Below are positions 42,801 to 48,059 of a DNA stretch of 64,000 bases, piece after piece. Numbering within the stretch: the stretch's first letter is position 1; the number at the start of each line of letters is the position of its first letter. Source of the DNA: Coccinella septempunctata (Eukaryota > Arthropoda > Insecta > Coleoptera > Coccinellidae); the NCBI RefSeq assembly GCF_907165205.1, contig NC_058191.1, forward strand, positions 32,134,064 to 32,198,063. Reading direction: 5' to 3'. The notes beneath the pieces were generated by a model. That model did not search any database. It was not told where the DNA came from and worked only from the letters and a program-made list of their open reading frames with translations. A program made the translations under genes and the position numbers.

Positions 42801-45800
42801 CATTGTACTATGGTATAGTCAGTTTGTAGGCCTTTATGCCTTGAAAATTTTATCCACTTCGTAGCACTGGAAATAAAGATCAATGAATGAACGAGCACAT
42901 GTTACAAGTTTCAATACTTACCTTTCTATTTTCCACAGTAAAATTCGTTTTTATTGATCCACAGTTCTTCACATACAATAATTTTTTTAAGTTTTCACCA
43001 AGAAATTAGACAAAAATTTCAATAATCAGCACGTAGAACGAGCTTGATAAAAAAAAAGGCGGTACGAGAATCAAAACATTCAAAACTTCTTTGATCAAAA
43101 GGGCCATCTCAAACCTCACAAAAGTTCATATGTTTCTGCACATGTCCGTCGAATAAATATTGTAACCAGTCTTAGGGCCTTAAAAAACACATTTGAAACA
43201 CAGATGGCGCTCACATCACTTTAGTCGCTCCGTTTCCTATCTTTCTACTCTATAATCTTTGATACCTACTGAAGAGCTCAAACAAGAGCGAAACTGGTCT
43301 ATCGCTACTCACCTTCGATGTCGGTACGGTCTCCATGGTATACTGAAGGTGTAGATTTCTGGTAGTCCGAGTTATGTTTATAATTCTAATACTTGACAAG
43401 GTAATTGCATGAACAAAAGCAGAGTGACAAGAATGATGCCGCGAAATAGTCTGCTTTGTTGATTCCTATACCAAAAACCTAATTCTGAAAAAGCAGTCAC
43501 AAATCTTGGTTGCAGCTATCCGGACTATGGCTGCACTCTAGAACAGGTCGAGCAGTTCAAATACTTGGAAAGCTTCATAAATACTAGGGCTAACCTTGAC
43601 ACCTAAATACACAACCGTATCAATTAGGCATCACGGGCATTCTGGAAGCTGAAGGACAGAGTGTTCCAAAATCACGACCTCAATCTGAAGACCAAGACAG
43701 CTGTTTACAGAGCAGTGGTCCTCCCAACGCTTCTTTACGGAAGCGAAAGCTGGACTCCCTACAGGCGACATATTAAACAGCTTGAACAGACGCAGCAACG
43801 TCATCTAAGACAGATAATGCACATCAGATGGTTCCACAAAGTTTCGAATGCAGAAGTCTTGCAGCGCGCGAGTTGTACAACAATTGAGACTCAAGTAACG
43901 AGGGCCCGACTCAGATGGAGCGGCCACATTCTGAGGATGCAAGACACAAGACTCCCCAAAATAGCTCTATACGGCGAACTCACTGAGGGAGCCCGGAAAC
44001 CAGGAGGCCAGTATAATCGGTTTAAGGATACACTACATCAATCCCTAAAATCAGTTAATGCTAATCATAACTGGGAACAACTAGCGTTAGACAGGTCACA
44101 GTGGAGGTCTTTGGTCCACAGTTATAATGGAGAATCGAGAAGGATACAGCGGCGGCCAGATCTGGTTGGAGACTATCCATGCCCTGAGTGTGGAAGGATC
44201 TGCAGGTCACGGTTGGGTCTCTTTAGTCACAGGAGGGCACACAATCGCAACTAGCACTAAGAAGTTACAAGTCTGTTCGATTTTTTTTTTTTTCTTCTTC
44301 TTTTTGTAGATTTATTTCCGGTAACGGGATACAGCAATGAGTATGGCTGCACTTGAATCCTTCGTACAGGGTGATTCATCTAGGGTGGCGACCGGCCGTA
44401 TTTCAGAAACCGTATATCTTGGAAAGAAATTCTTATAACAAAGTTAGCTTCAAACAGTGTTTCAATGATTATAGCCAGCTAATCTCAAGTTAATGCTCAC
44501 ACCTGTATTTAGCCGTAACATATACCTATATAAGAATGATACACGGAGTGTTTCAGAATAAGATGATGATTATTAAGGTTGTGACTCCTAAGCCCAGTTT
44601 TTCAATTCGGGATTAAAGTTGATCCTAGATTAATGATCTGGTAACGAATGAAAAAATATAACATCAAACAATTTACTTTCCTTCTACTTATCTAGTGGGG
44701 TTAATGATCTTTTCCATAACAATCCATGCAATTAAAGACAAGGTAAAAGAAGGAGAGGATGGAATAAACTTTCCACTAAATGGATCTGACAAACCATAAA
44801 TAGAGCATTTTATACATAACTTCACCAGTTACACTAAAACCTTTATTCATTGGAAAAATTTTTGCTTCATTCATGTTTCTACAACTCTTTCTCATTATCA
44901 CCTACTGAGCCACCCAGTTTTTGATTCCTAAATTCAAAATAATCAGAAAAACTTTCGCTTTTTCAAAAGTTCAAACTTCTATAGCAGATCCGAATAGTCA
45001 AGCTTCAGATGGATAAGTTTATAAATTGCGCTATTGGCTCAATGGAATACTTTTAAGAAGGACGAGAGATATATAAAAATAATAATATTATTTTCGCCCA
45101 GACAAAGGATAATTTTTTTTGGATCATTCAATAGAAAATAAAATGGTATGATAATTGTTCAGGTTCTTTTTAAGGCTACATTCTTCGTTGGATAGCGCAA
45201 AGAACCCTTTGAATGATTCATCAGTTAAGGTCCTAACCCTACATTATTTCCTTCCAAAGTGACAATTTTCACCCCGAAAAAACATTTCCCACAATCCCAT
45301 AAAACACCTATTGATTCGAATTCCACAAACCATCCAGTAAATCATTGTTGTCGCCCATGACTTTCTAACCGCTTTATAAATTTATAGGTTGGCAGCGTGA
45401 AGAACACGAGATTTATCACTGTGACATCAACGTTCGAAAAAAGCCTGATCAATACGGAGGAACCAACAGTATCTCCGACCCCATCAGCGCCCTTAACGGA
45501 AAATATTTTAGCTACATCCAGCAATTACGACAAAGACAACAATTTCCTCGATTCGAGTATAGCAACTTTACCTCCTATTTATCTTGGATCGGACATGGAG
45601 ACCCCGCCCCTGGAGACTGTTACGGAGACGTTCAGCACGACGGAAACGATGCTGAAGACACATATATTGCCTATTATTCGCAGTCCGAATGATACTACCA
45701 CTTCCTCTCTGATCCAAACTTACTTGATAACGCGCTTAGTTACAGCAACTAAAACGAAACCCCCGATGGAGGCGTACGATTTCGTCCCGAGCAAGACACT

Positions 45801-46605
45801 GAAGGAGTTCAACAGCCATCTGGACGAGGCTGGCTCGGAGCTGCACTTAGAGCTCGAGTTCGGCGACCAGAACGAACAGGATGAGGGAGTGCCAAAACGT
45901 GTCTTCCCGCCCGACATCGATTTATCGGACATCGGGAGCAAGTTCGATTTGTCCGACGTGGATAAAAATAGGGTGCCTGAGGGACATCTGAGATTGAAGA
46001 AGGCACACTCGACTACTTCGAAGAATCAACTTCTCCCCGACCTGAATTCAGCATCTAACTTCAGCCCTGATCAACTTCAACAATTGGCCTTCCTTCGTTT
46101 GCTCAACCCTGCAGCCGCCCTTCAGCAACCTCAAGTGATAACAACATCGAAGCCAGTTCTGAGGGTGGAAACATCGTACGAATCGTACGTGATCCCGATC
46201 ACGAATGGGCAGCATACGTTTGCGACGACCTTGTCGAAAATTGTTGGTACGGTCACAAGAACCGAATACGAGTATGCAACGAGCACCATAAGTCCTGGAA
46301 TGCCACAGCAACTTCAGTTCCCACAGGCTCCGCTCAATCCCCTGTTTCCACCTGTACCTCAAGCACAAATACAATTCACAGTTACTTCTTCTCCAGTCGT
46401 TCAAACGACGACAGTAACAGAAACAAGGAGTAAAGTACTTAAAATAACATTTGGTGCTAAGACAGCATACACAACAGTACTCTCTTCCACTGTTGTACCA
46501 ACAGTACTTACAACTTACGTAACATCTTCAGTTCCTGTACAGCCAACCGCAGCTTTTCCTGGTTTCTTCCCAGCCCCCTATCCACCATATCCGTATGTAG
46601 GATGA
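6828..46605 (+). CDS. Secreted Thr/Ser-rich protein, DUF4758-like (five coding exons, joined)
   Basis: Gene-level entry; coding pieces are 6828-6873, 33356-33496, 36652-37711, 40470-41208 and 45388-46605, separated by introns of about 26.5, 3.2, 2.8 and 4.2 kb. The spliced phases agree (1, 1, 2, 0) and give 3204 nt, or 1067 residues plus stop. Residues 1 to about 19 form a signal peptide. Block YGFLDFTTTIGNT lies at 36-48. A Gly/Val-rich block (LVTKLGGTLVKDG onward) lies at 272-313, an Arg/Lys block (RSPGRWQYKTTPKPR) at 534-548, and a long Thr/Val/Pro-rich C-terminal half follows. No transmembrane helix is apparent, so the product is probably secreted, perhaps apical or cuticle-associated matrix. 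The blocks match my recollection of the insect DUF4758 family, whose function I do not know. The exon 3-4 junction is the least certain, and an extra small exon there is possible. Confidence 0.75.
6874..8414. other. Intron 1, 5' part
   Basis: AT-rich intronic sequence after the exon 1 donor. The short frames at 6928-7156 (minus strand) and 7347-7541 (+ strand) have no recognisable motif. No repeat or RNA gene was identified. Confidence 0.4.
8848..9942 (+). pseudogene. LINE reverse transcriptase, 5'-truncated (Jockey/CR1-like)
   Basis: Non-LTR retrotransposon reverse transcriptase. Visible motifs by residue are NTSPGSDNIS (7-16), NYRPIS (67-72), DLHKAFDT (135-142), GVPQGTVLGP (191-200), the catalytic FADD box (222-225) and TKYLG (296-300). 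The frame opens inside the RT domain: the endonuclease and any ORF1 are absent, the usual 5' truncation of LINE copies. The methionine at 8848 is not a natural start. At about 9900-9925 the frame is lost and coding similarity continues in another frame to 10327. The clade is judged from motif style only (CR1/L2/Jockey-like). Confidence 0.85.
9905..10327 (+). pseudogene. LINE RT C-terminal part, frameshifted
   Basis: Continues the reverse transcriptase above in a different frame. After the shift, a stretch containing NLRRLQRLQNKIIKRL is followed by a basic region ending LVISQL. That layout is typical of the region after the RT thumb in this type of LINE. One indel near 9900-9925 separates the frames, so the copy is inactive. 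A stop at about 10325-10327 is followed by the A/T-rich tail. Confidence 0.75.
10362..10395 (+). repeat. (AATA)n tail of the LINE
   Basis: Simple repeat of AATA/TAAA units, about 34 bp, directly downstream of the RT stop. It marks the 3' end of the inserted LINE. A similar AAAGTATTTTT word follows the tail and also occurs near 8787-8797. This may be a target-site duplication, but it is not proven. Confidence 0.7.
10663..11534. other. Intron 1 segment with a less AT-rich block
   Basis: No open frame of interest. The block at about 10830-11240 has higher GC and few homopolymer runs compared with its neighbours, with repeated GTCCATT words (for example in TAGGTCCATTC, CGTCCATTGTTCGTGG and CGTCCATTGTTCAAGA). 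This may be an intronic cis-regulatory element, an inference from composition only. Confidence 0.3.
11535..11820. repeat. Degenerate CATAAC/AACATA low-complexity tract
   Basis: Strand-asymmetric C/A/T-rich stretch built from loose repeats such as AACATAACTCAAC, CATAACATAATTCAACA and AGCATAATCCACCATAACT. It looks like an old degenerated microsatellite or minisatellite. No period is exact. Confidence 0.5.
11821..12888. other. Intron 1 segment, nothing recognised
   Basis: AT-rich intronic sequence. The short minus-strand frame at 12417-12599 lacks any motif. No repeat with a partner elsewhere in the window was found. Confidence 0.35.
12889..13009. repeat. 121-bp direct duplication, copy 1
   Basis: Begins TTTATAGCCCATTTGAAC and ends GAAGCGACAGTGACA. 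It aligns without gaps to 13586-13706, with about ten differences in 121 positions. The copies are in the same orientation, 697 bp apart. The sequence between them is not repeated, so this is a local segmental duplication or two copies of a short dispersed repeat. Confidence 0.8.
13010..13585. other. Spacer between the 121-bp duplicates
   Basis: AT-rich, with a 76-codon chance frame (13121-13351) that has no family signature. No further repeat was recognised. Confidence 0.35.
13586..13706. repeat. 121-bp direct duplication, copy 2
   Basis: Same-orientation partner of 12889-13009 and the same length. Both start at TTTATAGCCC and stop at GTGACA; the flanks diverge immediately on both sides. 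Confidence 0.8.
14257..15600 (+). pseudogene. mariner transposase remnant (D,D34D)
   Basis: Three disjoint pieces are visible. 14257-14496 is the N-terminal helix-turn-helix part (IYEDMLNTLGDQCPLYATL, then GRPVS-like SERPVSVSVPENID). 14493-14841 includes the first catalytic motif TMDETCLHSYHPETKQQ and WRHSGSPRPKKF. 15312-15600 has LLQDNAPAH and YSPDLAPSDYHLFP, where the second and third aspartates are separated by exactly 34 residues, the mariner spacing. A deletion with frame change near 14490, the 470-bp insert and further frame breaks after 15500 inactivate it. A short duplication of the TAATAAAAGCTGTGGAGG region occurs at 15500-15540. Confidence 0.85.
14842..15311. mobile_element. 470-bp hairpin-rich GTGCGGG element, copy 1
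   Basis: Starts GAATAGTTATTTTCC and ends CTTGTAGAAAAA. Exactly the same 470-bp length recurs at 17541-18010 with different flanks, which defines the unit. Module A (14853-14973) is a long hairpin with arms of about 50 nt starting TTCCTA and a 13-nt loop. Module B (14980-15311) has 14-bp ends TTTTTCTACAAGCG / CGCTTGTAGAAAAA. Inside B is a nested cruciform: an outer stem at 15157-15180 with 15217-15238, and an inner stem at 15186-15197 with 15200-15211. GTGCGGG or its complement occurs about seven times. It has no coding capacity and lies inside the mariner transposase. Confidence 0.8.
15710..17540. other. Intron 1 segment
   Basis: No gene recognised. The minus-strand frame at 16724-17047 and shorter frames have no motif. 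A block at about 16480-16700 is less AT-rich and might be regulatory, on composition only. Confidence 0.35.
17541..18010. mobile_element. 470-bp hairpin-rich GTGCGGG element, copy 2
   Basis: Same orientation and length as 14842-15311, with the same hairpin modules and the same terminal words (GAATAGTTATTTTCC and CTTGTAGAAAAA). Divergence is a few percent, with scattered substitutions such as ACCCTTTGG for ACGTTTTGG. It stands alone here in unrelated sequence, so the unit is independently mobile or duplicated rather than part of mariner. Confidence 0.8.
18011..21984. other. Intron 1 segment, nothing recognised
   Basis: About 4 kb of AT-rich intronic sequence. All frames are short and lack motifs. 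No duplicated segment within the window was noticed. A few less AT-rich patches (about 20340-20660) are unremarkable. Confidence 0.35.
21985..22295. repeat. Inverted pair around TTGGCAACA
   Basis: The segment GTTTCTATTGCACAAGTTGGCAACA (about 21990-22015) is matched in inverted orientation at about 22250-22290, where the complement reads TTTCTAGTTCACGATTTGGCAACA. The arms are about 35-40 bp with several mismatches. This may be the internal part of a decayed foldback element adjacent to the fragment at 22490-22766. Confidence 0.45.
22490..22766 (-). mobile_element. Fragment of the 8415-type DNA element
   Basis: Reverse-complement match to the left arm of the element at 8415. Shared landmarks in order are AAAAAGATTCATC, the GAAACCGTTTGTG region, CTTTTAAACCGA, CCTCAAGAATCTTCTGTTG and AAATATTTGTACGAGTCA. 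The outermost TATACAGGGTG end is missing, replaced at 22767 by unrelated sequence next to a MITE. Confidence 0.65.
22779..23062 (-). mobile_element. MITE with TTTCATAAA/TTTCATAGT ends, copy 1
   Basis: Reverse-orientation copy of the element at about 42320-42580. Shared segments (as complement) are TTTGACAGTCACTAGATTTTC, ATCACTGAAA, GAATATAT, ATGACTGAATTAT, TCAATCAAGCGTTGATTCCC and CGATCA. The ends carry inverted GATCGGGGAATCAA / TTGATTG-type repeats. It has no open frame. Confidence 0.65.
23063..25409. other. Intron 1 segment
   Basis: No gene recognised. A 10-bp-stem hairpin (GAAGGTTGGC ... GCCAACTTTC) lies near 23171-23196. The stretch at 24660-25080 is clearly less AT-rich than its surroundings and non-coding, so it might be regulatory or an unrecognised old repeat. 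Confidence 0.35.
25410..25549. repeat. 140-bp direct repeat flanking the satellite array (left)
   Basis: Begins TTAATTATTATCCATT and ends near ATGGAAGGAGTT. The same sequence with minor changes is at 26160-26300 in the same orientation. The pair brackets the tandem array at 25550-26159, like the arms of a composite repeat. Confidence 0.8.
25550..26159. repeat. ~177-bp satellite-like tandem array, 3-4 units
   Basis: Units are marked by GTTTATCTCTCAATAAAAGT-like words at 25574, 25753, 25928 and 26105, giving spacings of 179, 175 and 177 bp. Each contains GATACATATTCTGAAAGAGC, TCTGAGAATTTCAT, CTCGGCGCAAC and TTTTTCGAAGGTCAGCTTTC. Identity between units is high. Because the period is near a multiple of three, open frames run through it (25692-25928 and 26042-26287), but there is no start context or motif to make them genes. 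A related array is at 28141-28852. Confidence 0.85.
26160..26300. repeat. 140-bp direct repeat flanking the satellite array (right)
   Basis: Partner of 25410-25549, including CAAATAACAAGCATTTTT and AAAATAAGGGCGGCATTGAG. It starts immediately where the last tandem unit is cut off (after ATATTCTGATAC). Confidence 0.8.
26301..26611. other. Intron 1 spacer
   Basis: AT-rich, with no frame or repeat recognised. Confidence 0.35.
26612..26733. repeat. 61-bp tandem duplication (2 units)
   Basis: TTCATTAATAAAGACCCCAG at 26612 and TTCATCAATAAAGACCCCAG at 26673 start two adjacent units. Each continues through GAATGATTGAAGAAGTAAACCAT. There are only a few differences, so the duplication is fairly recent. 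Confidence 0.8.
26734..28140. other. Intron 1 segment with a low-AT block
   Basis: No gene recognised. 27480-27800 is less AT-rich and contains GGGATTA and GGATTAG words of the kind bound by K50-class homeodomains, so it is a possible enhancer, on composition and short words only. The frame at 27798-28067 has no motif. Confidence 0.3.
28141..28852. repeat. ~175-bp satellite-like tandem array, second locus (about 4 units)
   Basis: Same family as 25550-26159. Phase-marking GTTTATC words lie at 28221, 28396, 28571 and 28746, all 175 bp apart. The array starts and ends within the TCTCGGCGCAACCG word (28141 and about 28852). The 140-bp flanking direct repeats seen at the first locus are absent here. 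Units are more diverged than at the first locus. Confidence 0.85.
28853..30313. other. Intron 1 segment with one imperfect hairpin
   Basis: No gene recognised. An imperfect hairpin of about 36-nt arms occupies about 29931-30010, centred on TTCAAAGTT ... AAACTTTGAA. Confidence 0.35.
30314..31541 (-). mobile_element. mariner element, copy 2 (minus strand)
   Basis: Same family as 14080-15709. Read on the minus strand it starts ACGAGGATGTATTGATATCT (near 31541), then TTAGCCTAGACCAG. It ends with the diverged inverted repeat whose + strand sequence is ACAGGTTATTTGGGATTC (near 30314). It is about 1.2 kb, with no 470-bp insertion, so it shows the empty state of that site. It is defective through stops and frameshifts. 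Confidence 0.85.
30400..31385 (-). pseudogene. mariner transposase remnant (minus strand)
   Basis: Recognisable pieces are WRHSGSPRPTKFCV and GRTITGDYYSTLLTTL (30646-30849), the DNAPAH region near 30600-30615, and the start region near 31385, where the complement reads AAAAAAGATGTCAAC. The catalytic segment around the first aspartate is split between frames (30747-30947 and 30646-30849). It keeps a block of about 120 bp between the DNA-binding and catalytic parts that copy 1 has lost. Confidence 0.8.
31542..33355. other. Intron 1, 3' end
   Basis: Ends in a strong acceptor (T-run then TTCAG at 33351-33355). Frames at 32441-32761 and 32787-32978 have more codon-like composition than the surroundings and may be a remnant of an unrecognised mobile element. 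I cannot assign them. The less AT-rich stretch 31640-32050 has no coding sign. Confidence 0.35.
33356..33496 (+). CDS. Exon 2: signal-peptide end and YGFLDFTTT block
   Basis: Preceded by T-run/TTCAG and followed by the donor GTGAGA at 33497. It is 141 nt, phase 1 to phase 1. It completes the signal peptide (VSSG) and encodes YGFLDFTTTIGNT followed by VMIFSPQSSEV. This block is characteristic of what I remember as the DUF4758 family. It is too short to stand out as an open frame. Confidence 0.75.
33497..36651. other. Intron 2
   Basis: About 3.2 kb. The frames inside (34297-34551, 34403-34801 minus, 34850-35131) have no recognisable motif. The region at 35790-36010 is less AT-rich and may be an old dispersed repeat, but it has no partner in this window. 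It ends in the acceptor TTTTTCCAG at 36643-36651. Confidence 0.45.
36652..37711 (+). CDS. Exon 3: Ser/Thr/Lys-rich region with Gly/Val block
   Basis: The acceptor TTTTTCCAG ends at 36651 and the donor GTGAGT starts at 37712. It is 1060 nt, entering at phase 1 and leaving at phase 2. It encodes residues 63-416, opening DISTTPSTPKKEV. The middle carries the block GLVTKLGGTLVKDG with HETSVIGTFISGKYAQVLQ (residues 272-309), the clearest family-like segment. The end is very basic and Ser-rich (KKKSSGRSNARSS). If the donor is ignored, a TGA follows at once at 37713, so splicing here is needed to reach exons 4 and 5. Confidence 0.8.
37712..38439. other. Intron 3, 5' part
   Basis: AT-rich, starting at the donor GTGAGT. 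No frame or repeat recognised. Confidence 0.4.
38440..39430 (+). pseudogene. LINE remnant with RNase H traces
   Basis: Heavily decayed + strand coding similarity, in changing frames. RPILNFASLVW near 38582 resembles the post-RT region of LINEs. GIVEPRFKQYIP then KAELCAALDYT near 39040-39135 resembles the start of an RNase H domain. GNEKAD near 39357 matches the conserved end of such domains. The less AT-rich composition contrasts with the intron. It looks like an I/R1/LOA-type element fragment; the clade is uncertain. Confidence 0.6.
39275..39325. repeat. Near-perfect ~20-bp-arm palindrome inside the LINE remnant
   Basis: TCAAAACATTACCAGAGACC is followed, after the 4-nt spacer AGAT, by its complement GGTCTCTGGTAACGTTTTGA with one mismatch. 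It may mark an inversion junction between element fragments. Confidence 0.7.
39650..39925 (-). pseudogene. LINE C-terminal zinc-knuckle remnant (minus strand)
   Basis: On the minus strand: LLKLSQAEFRVMVGLLPLS, then SEAETAEHMVCKCPELADL, then ATHMGKPVLDTQEVM. This is the usual order of the segment after RNase H and the Cys/His knuckle in I/R1/Jockey-type LINEs. Its orientation is opposite to the RNase H remnant just upstream, so two fragments lie tail to tail. Confidence 0.65.
39926..40469. other. Intron 3, 3' part
   Basis: AT-rich spacer between LINE debris and exon 4. The proposed acceptor is CACTTTAG, ending at 40469; its pyrimidine tract is weak. Confidence 0.35.
40470..41208 (+). CDS. Exon 4: basic, Ser/Thr/Asn-rich region
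   Basis: The donor GTATGG starts at 41209 after TTTCAG. The 3' end is phase 0. The 5' end is uncertain: the acceptor at 40469 keeps phase (completing AA+T), but alternatives giving the same frame lie at about 40497 and 40509. It encodes Lys/Arg-rich sequence (LVNKYRKHTTHRTHKSGRG), the block RSPGRWQYKTTPKPRVTIRKQ without its last residues, an Ala run and an acidic stretch. It ends PPDFKDIYYEIATIKSPYTF. Base composition is much richer in GC than the surrounding introns. Antisense frames over it are shadows. Confidence 0.7.
41233..41288. repeat. Outer inverted repeat, left arm
   Basis: TATATGTTACGGCTATAGAT, then AGGTGTGAGCACAAACTCAAG and ATTAGCC. The reverse complement is at 44470-44528 with scattered differences. 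It begins only about 25 bp after the exon 4 donor. The pair spans about 3.3 kb and could be the ends of a composite or foldback element. Confidence 0.65.
41493..41543. repeat. Inner inverted repeat, left arm
   Basis: CATAACTCGGACT ... TACACCTTCAGTATACCATG ... ACCGT. It is 51 bp and matches in inverted orientation, without gaps, to 43326-43376 with few differences. Confidence 0.75.
42320..42580 (+). mobile_element. MITE with GGTTTCATAAA ends, copy 2
   Basis: The ends are inverted: GGGTTTCATAAAACGTTGAT at the left, and the complement of CCAGGTTTCATAAAGCTTGA at the right. The interior matches the copy at 22779-23062. The left part is partly repeated at about 42590-42690 (GTTGACGGTCACTCGAT, AATCAATAAAACCTTTGCCT, TGAATATATTGAACGA), suggesting a second truncated copy in tandem. 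Confidence 0.7.
43326..43376. repeat. Inner inverted repeat, right arm
   Basis: Partner of 41493-41543. Reads ACGGTCTCCATGGTATACTG ... AGTCCGAGTTATG. Confidence 0.75.
43484..44254 (+). pseudogene. LINE 3' fragment with C-terminal C2H2-like finger
   Basis: End of a non-LTR reverse transcriptase. Upstream remnant reading EQVEQFKYLESFINTR carries two stops (near 43600 and at 43625). The open part from about 43628 includes AFWKLKDRVFQNHDLNLKTK, VVLPTLLYGSESWT, RLRWSGHILRM, RLPK and LALDRSQWRSLV. It ends in the finger CPECGRICRSRLGLFSHRRAH. The RT catalytic core is absent, so this is a 5'-truncated copy. A second copy is at 60186-60830 on the minus strand. Confidence 0.85.
44277..44306. repeat. 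T-rich tract
   Basis: A run of T with a few C (about 30 bp) just after the LINE fragment. It is low complexity. It is not an A-tail for a + strand LINE, so it is probably incidental or from another insertion. Confidence 0.5.
44470..44528. repeat. Outer inverted repeat, right arm
   Basis: Partner of 41233-41288. Reads ATAGCCAGCTAATCTCAAGT ... TGCTCACACCTGTATTTAGC, then CGTAACATATACC. Confidence 0.65.
45388..46605 (+). CDS. Exon 5: Thr/Val/Pro-rich C-terminal region and stop
   Basis: The acceptor TTTATAG ends at 45387; phase 0 entry gives SPYTFQ|VGSVKNTRFITV, a smooth junction. The exon is 1218 nt and ends at TGA 46603-46605. It encodes residues 663-1067. Features are Thr-rich runs, a Leu/Asp/Glu-rich middle (LELEFGDQNEQDEG), a Gln/Leu/Ala-rich segment (SPDQLQQLAFLRLLNPAAA), then Thr/Val repeats such as TTTVTETRSKV and TTVLSSTVVPTVLTTYVTS. 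It closes with Pro/Tyr-rich PAPYPPYPYVG. No transmembrane helix or GPI-like tail was seen. Confidence 0.85.
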   Translation, partial: VGSVKNTRFITVTSTFEKSLINTEEPTVSPTPSAPLTENILATSSNYDKDNNFLDSSIATLPPIYLGSDMETPPLETVTETFSTTETMLKTHILPIIRSPNDTTTSSLIQTYLITRLVTATKTKPPMEAYDFVPSKTLKEFNSHLDEAGSELHLELEFGDQNEQDEGVPKRVFPPDIDLSDIGSKFDLSDVDKNRVPEGHLRLKKAHSTTSKNQLLPDLNSASNFSPDQLQQLAFLRLLNPAAALQQPQVITTSKPVLRVETSYESYVIPITNGQHTFATTLSKIVGTVTRTEYEYATSTISPGMPQQLQFPQAPLNPLFPPVPQAQIQFTVTSSPVVQTTTVTETRSKVLKITFGAKTAYTTVLSSTVVPTVLTTYVTSSVPVQPTAAFPGFFPAPYPPYPYVG

Positions 46606-46860
46606 CGATGAGTATGAAATAATAGTGTTGGTAAAGACTATGAATGTGTGATGTACAAATGAAGAGGAGGTTCAAACTGTATATATGACTCAAGAATAAT
46701 ACTCATAAGCATAAAATTCATGACATTTGGAAATTTATTATATGAAAATGCTCTCCAAATAATGCCAACATAGAACTGATTTTTGTAACTTAGAATTGTC
46801 GACGAGGTGTTGTAAATATTGTTATTTAAGATAAAATAAATTTTTTTCAATACATTTTAT
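46606..46860 (+). other. 3' UTR of the DUF4758-like gene
   Basis: AT-rich sequence from the stop codon to a little past the AATAAA at 46835-46840. The exact cleavage site cannot be read from the sequence. Confidence 0.55.
46835..46840 (+). promoter_or_regulatory. Polyadenylation signal AATAAA
   Basis: Canonical hexamer about 230 bp after the stop, followed by a T-run. It is the first good signal downstream of exon 5. Confidence 0.6.
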
Positions 46861-48059
46861 GAAATATTATTTCTCTCAATTCCCAAATTCTACAATAGAA
46901 ATGTGGGTGGTTCATCTTCTAAGTATAGGATTTTTAATTGAGAAATTGAATTTCTCGAAATAAAATTTTCCAATTCCATACAAAACTAGAAAAAAACAAA
47001 GAAGTTGGCTCAAAAAAACATAAAATTCTTTTGCCAGAAAATGTGGGTAATTCGAAATCAATTAACGGTTTTCAGCGTTTTCATTTTGAGTTATTGATTG
47101 AAGAAATATTAATTTCACTCCAGAATTATTCCCAACTCTCTGTTGAAGAGAAAATATTCATTGAGGAATTAGAAGCATATATTCCTCATATTTTTGTGTT
47201 CGTTTTTATGAAATAATATTGAAATAACTAATAAATCGAAAAAGGAAATATTAAAATATGACCATGTGGCAAGAATTTCAGCCAATATTGTTGTCTCTTT
47301 TCTTTTTAAATCACATTCTTTTAGTTATCAGAGTACCTACTCCTGAAATTCTGACCACTCTCACCTCACTCAATATACCCGAAGGATTTTTTTTACTTCA
47401 GAGGAAATGAGTGAATTCCCAATTTCATTTCATCGCGCAGGTCGCTTTCACAATTCCAGGTCAAGCGATATATCAATTCATTAGTTTTTTCAGGTACGCA
47501 TAATTCTGAAAGCGAAGTAATAACTGTCAGGACGAAGTAATTTCAGCTATTCTTGAGAAGTTTCCCCCAAAGCACACTTATTCCAATTCCAACTTTCAGC
47601 TATAAATTCTTTAATACCACTGCAATTAAGCTCTCCAGGCATCGAGCTATCCTGGCATTAAATCCCATTAAATGTGGAGATTGTCCTAATGAGGATATTT
47701 CATTGTTTGATATTCCATGTTCCAGATTAAAAGCCCTTCTCAAACTATTACTGCTCGCAGGATGAAAAATTCATGCACATAAATTGCAACAAGAAAAATT
47801 TGACGGATGCCTGATTTTTCCTCAGCCTACCCATAGTATTCGAACCTACACATTAGAATGAATGTAATTAAAGTTTATATATGAGGTACTGCGAGAATTT
47901 CGTATTGGAATAAACTTTGGATTGAAATATGGAGGAAAAATGGATTCAATTTTTGTAGTCTCATACCAAAAAGATCCTGGAGCTTTTATGAAAGCCTTCT
48001 ACATAAAAGATTTAGTAATTACGTATTTCACACAATGTGAATTTATATCGGAAAATATA
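46861..48059. other. Intergenic spacer
   Basis: AT-rich, with short chance frames and no gene recognised. A somewhat less AT-rich stretch is at 47540-47770. Confidence 0.4.

Larger units (their letters stand above)
41209..45387. other. Intron 4
   Basis: About 4.2 kb, from the donor GTATGG to the acceptor TTTATAG at 45381-45387. It holds two nested inverted-repeat pairs, a MITE and a LINE 3' fragment, listed separately. The part from 44529 to 45387 is plain AT-rich sequence. Confidence 0.6.

Noticed and set aside
46048..46404. 118-codon minus-strand frame
   Set aside because: It is the antisense shadow of exon 5.
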